A DNA stretch of 22,742 nucleotides from Oscillospiraceae bacterium (GCA_017627975.1 JAGAFT010000213.1:1-22742), one strand, 5' to 3'. Shown: positions 5,601 through 12,873, numbered from the stretch's first letter. Numbers and translations: made by a program. Notes: generated from the sequence alone by a model not told the origin.

Positions 5601-8186
5601 GACATAACCGTTGACCGCACTGATGCTGTAGAGGGCTGTCACGTCTGTTTCTCCGTTGTAAACACGGATCGCATCCCCGTTCACAACCGTGTCAAACCCG
5701 GGTGCGGTTCCCTGACCGCTGACGATGTTTTCACCCTTGATTTCGTGTCCGTCGAGCAGACCGGTGACCTTATAGCCGTCTTTATAGCCTTCTGCGCTGC
5801 AGTCAGCAAGTGTAACCGTCTGGTCCGCGGCCTTGACGGTGACCGAAGCGGTGATGCCGGTAACAACAAGCGTCTGCTTCTCCGCCGGATCCGCAACCGT
5901 CAGAGTTCCGTTTATTACTCTTAACTGCCCGGAGTCTCTCGCAGCCTGGATTTCTTCCGCGCTGAACATCGGCTGGTTGTTCACATCATTGATGACACAG
6001 GACGTAACCGCATTCTCGCTTGTACCGATTTCTGTTCTGCTGCCGCCGGCATAAGAGATCACAATTCGATAGGTGATCCCCTTCTCGTCGGTAATCTCGG
6101 TCACATCCTTCCCGGCATCCATCGTGAGCGGTGTCCCGTCGAAGAGTTTACTGGCGCTCGGCGCTTCAACCGTCACTGTGGGGATCACCGGTTTGGGAGC
6201 CGGAACAAATTCATTCACGGTGATGCGACCGTTTTCTCCATGGATGTCATAGAGCGAGGTCACATCCTGTCCAGCCCTCATAACCTGGACCTTGGTCGTA
6301 TCAACGTTGACATCGAAGCTGCTGCTTCCGGATGCGGTTACGATGCCGTTATCGACAATCGTATCTCCCTCCAAGAGGCCGACAGCCTGATAGCCGTTTG
6401 TAAAGCCGTCCGCGGCGATCTGATTTGCAGAGAAGGTCTGGTCTTCGCTGGTTGCATCCACTGTTGCGGTAATGCCTCGGATCGTGAGAGGCTGGAGCGT
6501 CGGTGCAACATAGGGATTCACCGTTACATAACCGTTTTCTACCCGAATATTATAGGACCCGGTTACATCGCTGTCGCCGCGCATAATCCGGATTGCTTCA
6601 GGATTGATGATGACATCAAAACTGCTGCTTCCCTCGCCGCTTACAATCCCTTCGCCTTCAATGCGATCTCCCTCAATTAAACCTTCCGCAGTATAGCCGC
6701 CGTTGAAGTCCACCGCACGGAAGCTTTGACCTTCATATGTCGCATCTGCGCTCGTCTGCACACCGCGAATCGTCAGATCCTGCAGAACCGGGGCCGCTGT
6801 CACAGTCAGCGTACCGGGGTCCACAATGAAGGTTCCGGAAGCTTCGAGTTCCGTCTGGTTAAAGGCCGGGCTGCCGTCCGCATTGAAAAGGGCATAACTT
6901 GAAATATTGGGAGCAGTTGTCGGTTCGGTGATCTCGTTATAGGTCACGCCAAGCGTGAATCCACCAAGATCTCCGGCTGTGATCGTATAATTCTGTGCGC
7001 TCAGAGGCGTTCCGTCATACTCCTTGCTTGCCGAGTCACCAACGATGGTCACCGTCGGCGGCACAGGCTTCGCCGTCACGGTCAGCGTGCCGGGGTCCAC
7101 AATAAAGGTTCCGGATGCCTGCAGATCCGCCTGGTTGAAGGCCGGACTGCCGTCCGCATTGAAAAGGGCATAACTCGTAATATTGGGAACAGAGGACGGT
7201 TCGGTGATCTCATTATAGGTCACGCCAAGTGTAAATGCCCCAAGATCTCCTGAGGTGATCGTATAATTCTGCGCACTCAGGGGAGTTCCGTCATACTCCT
7301 TGCTCGCCGAGTCACCCACAATGGTAACCGTCGGAGGCACAGGCGCTGCAAACTGGTCGGTGACATCCTTCCACTGGGCTGTCAGAGTTGCATCGGTATA
7401 GAGGCAGATTTCATCATCTTCCTCCACATACATTTTGGGACCGTTTGCATATTCCAGAAGATAGCCGGTAAATTCCCATACCGTGCCGTCGGAATCATAA
7501 GCATGATTGTCAAGCATATACGCAGTAAGAATCGTACCGTGACCGTCGGCATAGCCGGTATCGGGAATCATGCCGTTGTGACCGCCGCCGTTGTACCAAA
7601 GAGAATGCGTCTCGTCACCGATCCTGCTGCAGGTAACGTTCAGCGTGAGTTCGGAGCCGCCGCCCCAGGAAGAGAGATATTCATCCTTGAGGGAATACCC
7701 GCTGCCGTCAAAGCTGGCAAAATCCGACAGGAACAGCGTCACCGTCGTATCATAAAGGTGCGCATTGGCAAGGGTAAGAAGATTTGCCATGCTCTCGCCG
7801 CCTTCAGCCGCCCCGAGCGTCAATCCGGAAACATAAAAGCCGTCCAGCGGATCGATTCTGATGCCAATGTCCTGGCTGATGATGCCGGTCACGCTGTTTT
7901 GCGGCCCGACGTCTGTTCCGTCACGCGTAACAAAAGCAACCGAACAGACTTCTCTCTCTTCCCCATTGATCAGAACGATGTGTGAAGGGAGAGGAATTGG
8001 ATTTCCTTCCGCGTCAGGCTCCGGGTACGTCCCCGGAACAAGGTCATCCCTGACGGTGTTCCTCGCGACGGTCAGGGTCGCATCACCCGGCACAAAAGCC
8101 GCATCTGCAGACGGCACAATCCCGCTCAGGGATACCGCCAGAGCGACAATCAGCAGGATGCTGAGCATTCTACGCTTTGTTTTCAA
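2601..8186 (-). CDS. Giant repeat-built surface protein with signal peptide, sortase-like motif, TM helix and long C-terminal tail
   Basis: About 1861 residues. It starts with a signal peptide (MKTKRRMLSILLIVALAVSL, cleavage near SADAA). The ectodomain alternates two module types of about 95 residues: an MBG-like module marked by K-E-YDGTPL (about eight copies, from near residues 292, 384, 675, 895, 985, 1170, 1365 and 1450), and a module with NGYxxxGLxxGHxxxG, SFxT/DxxI, DVTxxYxI and NGxITVN (five copies). Near residue 1623 comes APKTGD, a hydrophobic helix (about 1631-1654), a basic stretch, then about 207 residues rich in E, P and D. APKTG resembles the PxTG motifs of class B sortases in Clostridia, and a class B sortase gene diverges next door. 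The ORF begins at GTG 8195, but SD AGAGGTG overlaps that codon, so TTG 8186 is the better start. Likely an adhesin or wall protein; ligand unknown. Confidence 0.85.
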   Translation of the reverse strand: MKTKRRMLSILLIVALAVSLSGIVPSADAAFVPGDATLTVARNTVRDDLVPGTYPEPDAEGNPIPLPSHIVLINGEEREVCSVAFVTRDGTDVGPQNSVTGIISQDIGIRIDPLDGFYVSGLTLGAAEGGESMANLLTLANAHLYDTTVTLFLSDFASFDGSGYSLKDEYLSSWGGGSELTLNVTCSRIGDETHSLWYNGGGHNGMIPDTGYADGHGTILTAYMLDNHAYDSDGTVWEFTGYLLEYANGPKMYVEEDDEICLYTDATLTAQWKDVTDQFAAPVPPTVTIVGDSASKEYDGTPLSAQNYTITSGDLGAFTLGVTYNEITEPSSVPNITSYALFNADGSPAFNQADLQASGTFIVDPGTLTVTAKPVPPTVTIVGDSASKEYDGTPLSAQNYTITAGDLGGFTLGVTYNEITEPTTAPNISSYALFNADGSPAFNQTELEASGTFIVDPGTLTVTAAPVLQDLTIRGVQTSADATYEGQSFRAVDFNGGYTAEGLIEGDRIEGEGIVSGEGSSSFDVIINPEAIRIMRGDSDVTGSYNIRVENGYVTVNPYVAPTLQPLTIRGITATVDATSEDQTFSANQIAADGFTNGYQAVGLLEGDTIVDNGIVTASGSSSFDVNVDTTKVQVMRAGQDVTSLYDIHGENGRITVNEFVPAPKPVIPTVTVEAPSASKLFDGTPLTMDAGKDVTEITDEKGITYRIVISYAGGSRTEIGTSENAVTSCVINDVNNQPMFSAEEIQAARDSGQLRVINGTLTVADPAEKQTLVVTGITASVTVKAADQTVTLADCSAEGYKDGYKVTGLLDGHEIKGENIVSGQGTAPGFDTVVNGDAIRVYNGETDVTALYSISAVNGYVTVTVEKPDTPPEPDKPTVPTLTLRGLDASKEYDGTELTMQGDKGYLLSGTIGDYKIAVTYNTITEIGTKPTISSYELQDAQGKTVFTKEDLDKSPNFTVETLGTLTITKPEPTIPKATLTVEPATKEYDGTPLTRENNGNVKIDGDLGAYKLHVVYNSITEPDSVGALANYELTDQNGNVAFTKAQLDASPNFTVNNGKLTITPRPLKLIAISGTLNTKGENIVASSLSTQDGKFVNGYRQEGLMTGHTLSGSFVQGSGKESFKTSIDPEAVRITANGFDVTKCYSIQTQDGYITINAPTTYDLIVNPRSYTWTYDGTAHSMREYDYSGLVNGDKLVKVNFSDQATITNVGNQSNRITSVEVTTATGGDVDMNKYVLISTPGTLTVVQRDLTVTAISGSLTTNGTEVVASSLSTPDGTFKSGFKAEGLVPGHSLTGSFVVGRGTTTFNTSIDLNNLRVVDAYGNDVTRNYSIRTVNGTITINAGASGQQRSNVSLSITAKSGTFPYDGTEHKLNEYTANGLVDGDVIEKVTFKPSSVITDVGTRANEIQTVVIKSANGAAVDNSKYNINYYSGTLTVTKYPLTLTAVSDEKVYDGKALNNKSVKATALANSNHSLSADYEVFDSNGNTIKNGPVDPGVYTKKVSNVKITSGSTDVTANYDITMVDGTLKITGSSGESSRATTTTAYYGNTFTIRSDAPYAEFKYLLIDGAKVPTDNYTVKEGSTIITLKSSYIQSLKSGGHNYTIVSASKQVDGSFNVSKAPKTGDGASMIVWIILLLLAAVAVALMFFFLQRSGKLGGGKRRSGKRNGGKETLRYPSGKEYTRKPVAPVIPDLDFEPEPEPAHDDDPTMDLMKDFDLNLDDYRDPTPKTPSGYTGYTPAGYASEAVSDSGKTGFEAPDFGSFDEPAAPQEEALPDLEVEIFEEEPTASTAAEPEAQPAAEPAEELPEQEVGTPVAEPEPEKAPEPARRRGKHEAPDPSDPFTDSWYQSVGLNKRDKNK
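6800..7351. repeat. Tandem 276-bp direct repeat inside the surface protein gene
   Basis: Positions 6800-7075 and 7076-7351 are adjacent, in-frame copies of 92 codons with high nucleotide identity (for example GCCGTCCGCATTGAAAAGGG occurs in both). They encode the first two YDGTPLSAQNYTI modules. The later modules have diverged much more, so this duplication is recent and a likely site of copy-number change. Confidence 0.85.
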
Positions 8187-8253
8187 AACAATCACCTCTG
8201 ATAACAGTTGAACCGTTCCAAGACGGTTATAAAACGCTCTTTTTTACAGTGCT

Positions 8254-8282
8254 ATCATACACTGCTTTCCACCCAGAGGCAA
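8254..8282 (-). promoter_or_regulatory. Promoter of the giant surface protein gene
   Basis: On the minus strand, TTGCCT (8277-8282), a 17-base spacer and TATGAT (8254-8259), leaving a leader of about 60 bases. An inverted repeat AACCGT/ACGGTT (8211-8216 with 8223-8228) lies in the leader. Confidence 0.6.
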
Positions 8283-8391
8283 CTTAAGAAATCTAAATTC
8301 GCGATCCTGCCGCCGGAAGAACGGACAAATCCGTACAAAACCGCGTCCTCAAGGAAAAATGACAGAATGCTGAAAATATTAAGAAAAATTT

Positions 8392-8421
8392 TCTGTACAT
8401 TTTAGAAAAACAGTGTATACT
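8392..8421 (+). promoter_or_regulatory. Probable promoter of the sortase gene
   Basis: A good -10 box TATACT (8416-8421) with only a weak -35 candidate, TCTGTA (8392-8397), 18 bases upstream. A weak -35 fits a promoter needing an activator. Confidence 0.45.
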
Positions 8422-8428
8422 ATAAGAA

Positions 8429-8445
8429 GTTACAATATAGTTACG
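8429..8445 (-). promoter_or_regulatory. Near-match to a WalR box in the sortase leader
   Basis: On the minus strand CGTAAC-N5-TGTAAC, one base from the WalR (YycF) consensus TGTWAH-N5-TGTWAH. It lies downstream of the -10 box, a place that would suit repression. Inference from consensus only. Confidence 0.35.
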
Positions 8446-8459
8446 ATTGGAGACAAATT

Positions 8460-9281
8460 ATGAAAACCTTTTTACGTGCCCTCTGGCGCGGTCTTCTCGT
8501 CATCCTGTGCGGTGTGTTCCTCGGCGTGTTTATCTTCGCCGGGTACCAGCTTTACAACACCTTCTACGGCTATCATGCCGCTGCCAAGGAATATGATAAT
8601 CTGAATCAGCAGTTTGTCAGCACACAGACGGCCGCACAGCCGACCGCAGCGCCGACTTCGGAGCCCACTCCCACCCCGACCGCTGAAGTCGCGGAAGAGA
8701 CGCCCGCTCTGGTCTCCGGTCCGATTTCCGTTGACTTCAATTCCCTGCTGTCTCAGAATTCCCAGGTTGTCGGCTGGATCTACAGCCCGGACACCGTCAT
8801 CAGTTATCCGGTCCTGAAGGGCGGAGACAATGAATACTATCTCCATCACACGCTGAACGGGACCGAAAACGCAAGCGGCAGCATCTTCATGGATGCCGTC
8901 TGCGAACCTGACCTCTCGGGCGACAACACGATTCTTTACGGACATCACATGAACAACGGGTCCATGTTCGCGAGCCTCGCAAACTACAAACAGGAAGGTT
9001 ACCTCGAAGCGCACCCGGTTCTGTACTACTACACCCCGACCCAGAATTATATGCTGCAGGTCTTCACCTGCTTCGTCACCGGCGGCGACTCGGATGTCTA
9101 TGCGTTCAACTTTGACACCCGGGATCAGTTCCAGGAGTTCATCAACCGTATGTATTCCCGCTCCAATTTCGATACCGGCGTTCAGGTCACGAGCAGCGAC
9201 CATATCATGACGCTCTCCACCTGCAGCTATGAATACGACGACGCACGCTACGTGGTACTCTGCAAAATCATTCCGATGTGA
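8460..9281 (+). CDS. srtB: Class B sortase
   Basis: A 273-residue membrane-anchored transpeptidase. An N-terminal helix (about residues 10-30) anchors it, a P/T-rich linker (55-85) follows, and the sortase barrel runs from about 88 to the end. The catalytic residues are visible: His162 in LYGHHMNNGSMF, Cys255 in TLSTC, and Arg263 in DARYVV; these motifs and the C-terminal position are typical of class B. Sortases cleave a PxTG-like motif of a secreted protein and join it to a cell wall amine. The divergent giant protein with APKTGD is the obvious candidate substrate; clostridial class B enzymes are known to take (S/N/P)PxTG motifs. ATG is preceded by TGGAGA (8448-8453). It is a single gene with its own terminator; a WalR-like site lies in the leader. 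Confidence 0.93.
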   Translation: MKTFLRALWRGLLVILCGVFLGVFIFAGYQLYNTFYGYHAAAKEYDNLNQQFVSTQTAAQPTAAPTSEPTPTPTAEVAEETPALVSGPISVDFNSLLSQNSQVVGWIYSPDTVISYPVLKGGDNEYYLHHTLNGTENASGSIFMDAVCEPDLSGDNTILYGHHMNNGSMFASLANYKQEGYLEAHPVLYYYTPTQNYMLQVFTCFVTGGDSDVYAFNFDTRDQFQEFINRMYSRSNFDTGVQVTSSDHIMTLSTCSYEYDDARYVVLCKIIPM

Positions 9282-9317
9282 TCTCTGATGCACCTGATGC
9301 ATCACGCATTCACGGGC

Positions 9318-9362
9318 ACAGCGCCCGGCCGCTCTCAATGAGCAGCCGGGCGCTGTTTTTTT
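9318..9362 (+). terminator. Terminator after the sortase gene
   Basis: CAGCGCCCGGC (9319-9329) pairs perfectly with GCCGGGCGCTG (9345-9355), followed by TTTTTTT. Confidence 0.93.
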
Positions 9363-9382
9363 CGGGATGCGGTTCCCGATTG

Positions 9383-9832
9383 TTATGACGCGCTTTTGTT
9401 CGGATAAACCGTGATGCTGTCCAGGAGGGCATCCACATCATCCAACGAGACAGAGAGCTTTCCGGTGCCTTCTCTGGCGGACTGCATTCTTTCCTTCATG
9501 CGCGCTGCCTGTTCCTCATCCCCTGCGCTCTCATAGAATAGATGGCGAAAGGCCGCGTCCGCGTATTCCGCGACACGGTATTCTTCTTCATGGACCGTTG
9601 GAAACGGGTCAACATCGTAGCCTCGATTATAGTACTCCCGGATCATGTCTCCGTAGTTTTCATCCTGCAGGTTGTACTCCATGTTGCTGTAGGGTTCCCG
9701 ATTGAAGGAACGACGAAGTTCCGTGACCAGCTTCGTGATGGAGAAGATCGCCGCCAGCAGCACCAGCACCGTGAGGACGTTCAGGACTTTGATCAGAAGA
9801 GACGATGGTTTTCTTTTCCCTGTTTCACGCAT
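9383..9832 (-). CDS. Small membrane protein of unknown function, third gene of the zinc-ribbon operon
   Basis: A 149-residue protein I do not recognise. It has a basic N-terminus, one membrane helix (about residues 13-34, VLNVLTVLVLLAAIFSI) and a hydrophilic acidic outer or cytoplasmic part with several tyrosines (EYYNRGYDVDPF) and helical segments. It has no zinc ribbon, unlike the two genes before it, but the same layout of single helix plus alpha-helical soluble part. Its start overlaps the stop of the preceding gene by 8 bases (ATGCGTGA), so it is translationally coupled. No minus-strand terminator with a U-tract is seen after it; the hairpin beyond serves the convergent sortase gene. Function unknown; a partner of the two zinc-ribbon proteins is inferred from coupling. 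Confidence 0.7.
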   Translation of the reverse strand: MRETGKRKPSSLLIKVLNVLTVLVLLAAIFSITKLVTELRRSFNREPYSNMEYNLQDENYGDMIREYYNRGYDVDPFPTVHEEEYRVAEYADAAFRHLFYESAGDEEQAARMKERMQSAREGTGKLSVSLDDVDALLDSITVYPNKSAS

Positions 9833-10571
9833 CCTGCATCACTCCCTCCAGATAAGCGGTTTTTCTTGCCTCGGAGAATGTGAGGAACTCTTCCAGCTCC
9901 TCCCCGTCCAGGCCGAAGAACACGCGCATCATCTCCATCACATTGGAAGACATGTTTTCCAGAGCCTCCCGGTGTCCTTCTTTCTCGACATTGCGCAATG
10001 CGCGCTCCTCCGTCTCGAGAAAACGCTCCAGGTTCTGGCAAAGCCGCCGAAGTTCATAACCCGTATTTTCCTTCTCCCATTCGTCCAGCTCTCCGTGCAG
10101 GAAAACACATTCCGCGGCCAATACGAAATCCTTGTAGTACTCCGCTGTCCACTGCAGGTCCTCATAGCCTTCAAACGGACTGTTATAGCAGCGGATGCCG
10201 TGATAGGTGAGCCAGGAGGAAAAAGCGATATAATCCCGATCTTCCAGGCACTTGTCCAGCGTTTCCATGATGGGCTGTGGATTGCGTTCCGCTCGGTTGC
10301 GCCGCAGTGCCTCCGGATATCCGTATGTGTTCTCCGAGATCGCGTACGTGACGACCGCGGTAATCAGCAGAAGGAGAATAATCAGCAGCCGCGGGACAAT
10401 CCGGGCATAGTGATCGGCCTTGCCGACGACCGCCGCTTCCGTCTCCGCGTACCGCCTGCGAAAGTTTGCCATCTCACGGTGATGGTGCACGGCCTGGTCG
10501 TTCGGTTTCCCGCAGTACGGGCAGACGCTTTCTTCCAGTCCGACTTCGCCGCCGCAGTATTTGCACTTCAT
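9825..10571 (-). CDS. Zinc-ribbon membrane protein, second gene of the operon
   Basis: A 248-residue protein. The N-terminus is a zinc ribbon (C3, C6, C17, C20; KCKYCGG and VCPYCGK), followed by a basic linker, one membrane helix (about 57-78, IVPRLLIILLLLITAVVTYAI) and a helical domain of about 165 residues rich in E, Y and R. The ribbon is expected in the cytoplasm and the rest outside, by charge distribution; this is inference. It overlaps its upstream neighbour by 4 bases (ATGA) and its downstream one by 8, so the three genes are coupled. The general plan resembles the many zinc-ribbon membrane proteins of Firmicutes with unknown roles; no catalytic motif is visible. Confidence 0.78.
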   Translation of the reverse strand: MKCKYCGGEVGLEESVCPYCGKPNDQAVHHHREMANFRRRYAETEAAVVGKADHYARIVPRLLIILLLLITAVVTYAISENTYGYPEALRRNRAERNPQPIMETLDKCLEDRDYIAFSSWLTYHGIRCYNSPFEGYEDLQWTAEYYKDFVLAAECVFLHGELDEWEKENTGYELRRLCQNLERFLETEERALRNVEKEGHREALENMSSNVMEMMRVFFGLDGEELEEFLTFSEARKTAYLEGVMQDA

Positions 10572-11353
10572 TCCAGCATCCCCTTCTCTTTCAGGAAACT
10601 CTCACATTCCGCGATCGGAACAAATCCGTCCTTCTTCAGTTTCTGAAGAAAGGTCTGCTTTTCTTCCTCCGAAATCGGGAATCTTCTTTCAAAGTCTTCC
10701 AGGAGCGGCGCCCTCTTCGCAATCAGCACATCCAGCTCCTCCACGCTGAGATTCGGCCTGCTTTCAAAAGTAAGAAGCGAAATCTCATCCCGAAAGAGCC
10801 ATGGAAGCCAGTTTGGATCGCCGTCTGCTTCATATTCCTGCTGCGCCTCGGTCGCTGCCGCGATTTCCAGAAGCGCATCGCAGAATCGAGCGTGCTTATA
10901 GGAATACACACGGTGTCCCGCCTCGGAAGCCTCGGCATACATCGTAACAAGCAAATCGTAATCCCCGGCCTCATAAGCTTCATCCAGGCTACGGAACGCT
11001 TCGCGCTGCCAGAGGTATTCGTTCTTTTCCTTCTCTGCTTCCGCTTTCTCGCTGTTTGTGCGGACAATCACCGCCGTCGTGATCAGCAGCGCCAGAATCA
11101 CCGCACCGATCAGCAGGTTTCTGTGCAGCTTCCGGAGATGGGACTTCGCTTTCCGGTCTGTGAGGCTTCCCAGCTCTTCCAGGTTGTCCCGGATTCCTTC
11201 CAGTCTGTCAAGATATTCCGTCTCGGCCGCCGGAAGATTCATGGTCCCGCAGTATGGGCAGCTGGCGCTGTCCGCGGGGTATTCCGCCCCGCAGCTCCGG
11301 CAAAGAACCGTCCGATGGGATGTCTTTTCCGATGGGCTCTGCTCTCTGTCCAT
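10568..11353 (-). CDS. Zinc-ribbon membrane protein, first gene of the operon
   Basis: A 261-residue protein with the same plan as its neighbour: zinc ribbon (C18, C21, C32, C35; LCRSCG and SCPYCGT), a basic helical linker, one membrane helix (about 78-97, RNLLIGAVILALLITTAVIV) and a long helical, charged C-terminal part with TPR-like spacing of aromatic and alanine residues (EAYEAGDYDLLVTMYAEASEA is suggestive but not diagnostic). The frame opens at a TTG at 11380, but the ATG at 11353 is chosen because AAAGGAGG lies nine bases before it. The two zinc-ribbon proteins probably arose by an old duplication. No clear promoter precedes it; the tRNA-Pro gene upstream ends in a hairpin lacking a U-tract, so read-through is possible. 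Function unknown. Confidence 0.78.
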   Translation of the reverse strand: MDREQSPSEKTSHRTVLCRSCGAEYPADSASCPYCGTMNLPAAETEYLDRLEGIRDNLEELGSLTDRKAKSHLRKLHRNLLIGAVILALLITTAVIVRTNSEKAEAEKEKNEYLWQREAFRSLDEAYEAGDYDLLVTMYAEASEAGHRVYSYKHARFCDALLEIAAATEAQQEYEADGDPNWLPWLFRDEISLLTFESRPNLSVEELDVLIAKRAPLLEDFERRFPISEEEKQTFLQKLKKDGFVPIAECESFLKEKGMLE

Positions 11354-11406
11354 CCCCGGCGTCCTCCTTTCCCCGGTCAAAACAAATACAATCCCCGATG
11401 TCTTAA

Positions 11407-11436
11407 GACGCCGTTGAGAAAGGTCTCAACGGCGTC
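11407..11436 (-). terminator. Strong hairpin behind tRNA-Pro without a good U-tract
   Basis: GACGCCGTTGAGA (11407-11419) pairs perfectly with TCTCAACGGCGTC (11424-11436) around a 4-base loop, three bases past the encoded CCA. On the minus strand only TTAAGAC follows. It may act as a partial terminator or a processing signal. Confidence 0.55.
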
Positions 11437-11438
11437 TC

Positions 11439-11514
11439 TGGTCCGAGTGACAGGGATCGAACCTGCGGCCTCATGGTCCCAAACCACGCGCGCTACCAGC
11501 TGCGCTACACCCGG
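11439..11514 (-). tRNA. tRNA-Pro (anticodon TGG)
   Basis: A 76-base cloverleaf on the minus strand. The acceptor stem is CCGGGTG with CACTCGG (one G-T pair), the D stem GCGC/GCGC, the anticodon stem CGTGG/CCATG around TTTGGGA with anticodon TGG, and the T arm GCAGG-TTCGATC-CCTGT. The discriminator A is followed by an encoded CCA. The TGG anticodon can read all CCN codons if U34 is modified. Confidence 0.95.
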
Positions 11515-11526
11515 ATTTGCCTGTGT

Positions 11527-11555
11527 ATTATACCGCAGAACCGTCTCAACTGCAA
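11527..11555 (-). promoter_or_regulatory. Promoter of tRNA-Pro
   Basis: On the minus strand, TTGCAG (11550-11555), a 17-base spacer and consensus TATAAT (11527-11532), ending 12 bases before the tRNA 5' end. Confidence 0.8.
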
Positions 11556-11561
11556 GAGGAA

Positions 11562-11595
11562 CTTTTCCCGGAATCAAAACTGACTCCGGGAAAAG
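11562..11595 (-). terminator. Hairpin after the downstream CNNM gene
   Basis: CTTTTCCCGGA (11562-11572) and TCCGGGAAAAG (11585-11595) pair perfectly over 11 bases, 16 bases past the stop codon. The following minus-strand tract (TTCCTCTT) is only moderately U-rich, so efficiency is uncertain. Confidence 0.6.
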
Positions 11596-11610
11596 AATTG
11601 CAGGGGATAT

Positions 11611-12873
11611 TTATGTTTCTGCTTCGTTGGGTCTGCGTCTTACAAGCACACGGTCCACGCGCCTGCCGTCCATGGAGAGTACGGTGATCTCGATATCTCC
11701 ATACCGGAAGGACTCGCCGGGCTCGGGAAATCTTCCGCCGAAGGATTCAATCGTCCAGCCGCCCAGGGTATCACTGTCCGCTTCAAAGTCATTCTCCGGA
11801 AGATTCATCAGCTCCAGGAACTCCGTAATGGGCATGTCGCCGTCCAGCTCCAGCTCATCGTCAGAGCGACGGACAATTTCGTCCTCCACGGTGTCGGTCT
11901 CGTCCCAGATATCGCCGACAATCTGCTCAATGACATCTTCCATGGTCAGGACGCCCAGCGTGCCGCCGTATTCGTCACAGACAATGGCAAGATGCTGCTT
12001 CGCCCGGCGAAACTGCGCCATGACATCGGGCAGCTTCATGGTCTTGTACACATAGCAGGGTTCCATCAGCAGGGGCCGGATCTCACGCTGTCCGTCTGCC
12101 ACCGCTTTCAGGAAGTGATTGAGATACAGGACGCCGATCACATGGTCGATGCTGTCCTCATAAACCGGCAGACGGGAAAACGAAGACTGTTCCACCTGAT
12201 TCAGGATCTCGTCCCAGTCATCGTCAATGTCGATCGCTTCCACGTCAACACGGGCGGTCATCGCCTCAAAGGCGGAAATTTCGGAAAAGTCGATCGCTGC
12301 CTGAACCAGTTCGGAGCGGTCCTCATCCAGGACCTCTTCGTCCTCCGCCGTTTCGATCAGGCTCTGGAGCTCCTCCACGGCCTCGTCTTCACCCGACTCC
12401 TCCGGCTTCATCCAGAAGGTCAGCAGATGCACCAGTCCGACCACCAGCAGAATCAGGGGCTTCAGAAGGATCATAAGGATGCGGATTGGCCATGCATGCC
12501 GCTCGGAGACCCGGTTTGCGTTCTGCTTCGCCGTGATCTTCGGGATGGTCTCCCCGAAGATGATGATCAGCAGCGTCAGGACCAGGGTTGCCGCCCAGGT
12601 CATCTTATCGCTTCCGGTCAGCAGGATTACCAGCACCGAAGCGAGGGAAGATGCCGCGATGTTCACAAGATTGTTGCCGATGAGGATTGCGCTGAGCGCA
12701 TCGTCAAAGTGGCGGATAATCGTGAGGGCGATCTTTGCCCTCCGTGAGCCATCTTCCGCCGCGTTCTCCAGCCGGAGCTCGTTGCAGGAAGAATAAGCCA
12801 TCTCTGAGGCGGAGAAGAAATTGGACAGGAGGATGCAGAGCACAATTCCCGCAATCACCAGATATACTGTCAT
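11611..12873 (-). CDS. CNNM/CorC-type transporter (hemolysin family), second paralogue
   Basis: A 420-residue membrane protein with the standard three parts: a CNNM (DUF21) membrane domain (about residues 1-165, starting MTVYLVIAGIVLCILLSNFF, with SASEMA and GNNLVNIAASS), a CBS pair (about 195-320, with SRLPVYEDSIDHVIGVL and GGTLGVLTMEDVIEQIVGDI) and a CorC/HlyC C-terminal domain (about 330-415). Family members are linked to magnesium or other divalent cation export, and the CBS pair binds nucleotides; the old hemolysin name is historical. Its ATG overlaps the stop of the upstream paralogue by 4 bases, with AAGGGGG as ribosome site, so the two are coupled and may form a heterodimer. A hairpin follows the stop. 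Ion specificity cannot be read from sequence. Confidence 0.93.
   Translation of the reverse strand: MTVYLVIAGIVLCILLSNFFSASEMAYSSCNELRLENAAEDGSRRAKIALTIIRHFDDALSAILIGNNLVNIAASSLASVLVILLTGSDKMTWAATLVLTLLIIIFGETIPKITAKQNANRVSERHAWPIRILMILLKPLILLVVGLVHLLTFWMKPEESGEDEAVEELQSLIETAEDEEVLDEDRSELVQAAIDFSEISAFEAMTARVDVEAIDIDDDWDEILNQVEQSSFSRLPVYEDSIDHVIGVLYLNHFLKAVADGQREIRPLLMEPCYVYKTMKLPDVMAQFRRAKQHLAIVCDEYGGTLGVLTMEDVIEQIVGDIWDETDTVEDEIVRRSDDELELDGDMPITEFLELMNLPENDFEADSDTLGGWTIESFGGRFPEPGESFRYGDIEITVLSMDGRRVDRVLVRRRPNEAET

Noticed and set aside
3069..5924. A 951-codon open frame antisense to the giant surface protein gene
   Set aside because: It mirrors the repeat modules of the sense gene; the lack of stops follows from codon use on the other strand. 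No start signal, no family resemblance, and V/G/R-rich low-complexity content.
10466..12055. A 529-codon plus-strand frame
   Set aside because: It runs through three minus-strand genes and across a tRNA gene, with no ribosome site or recognisable domain.
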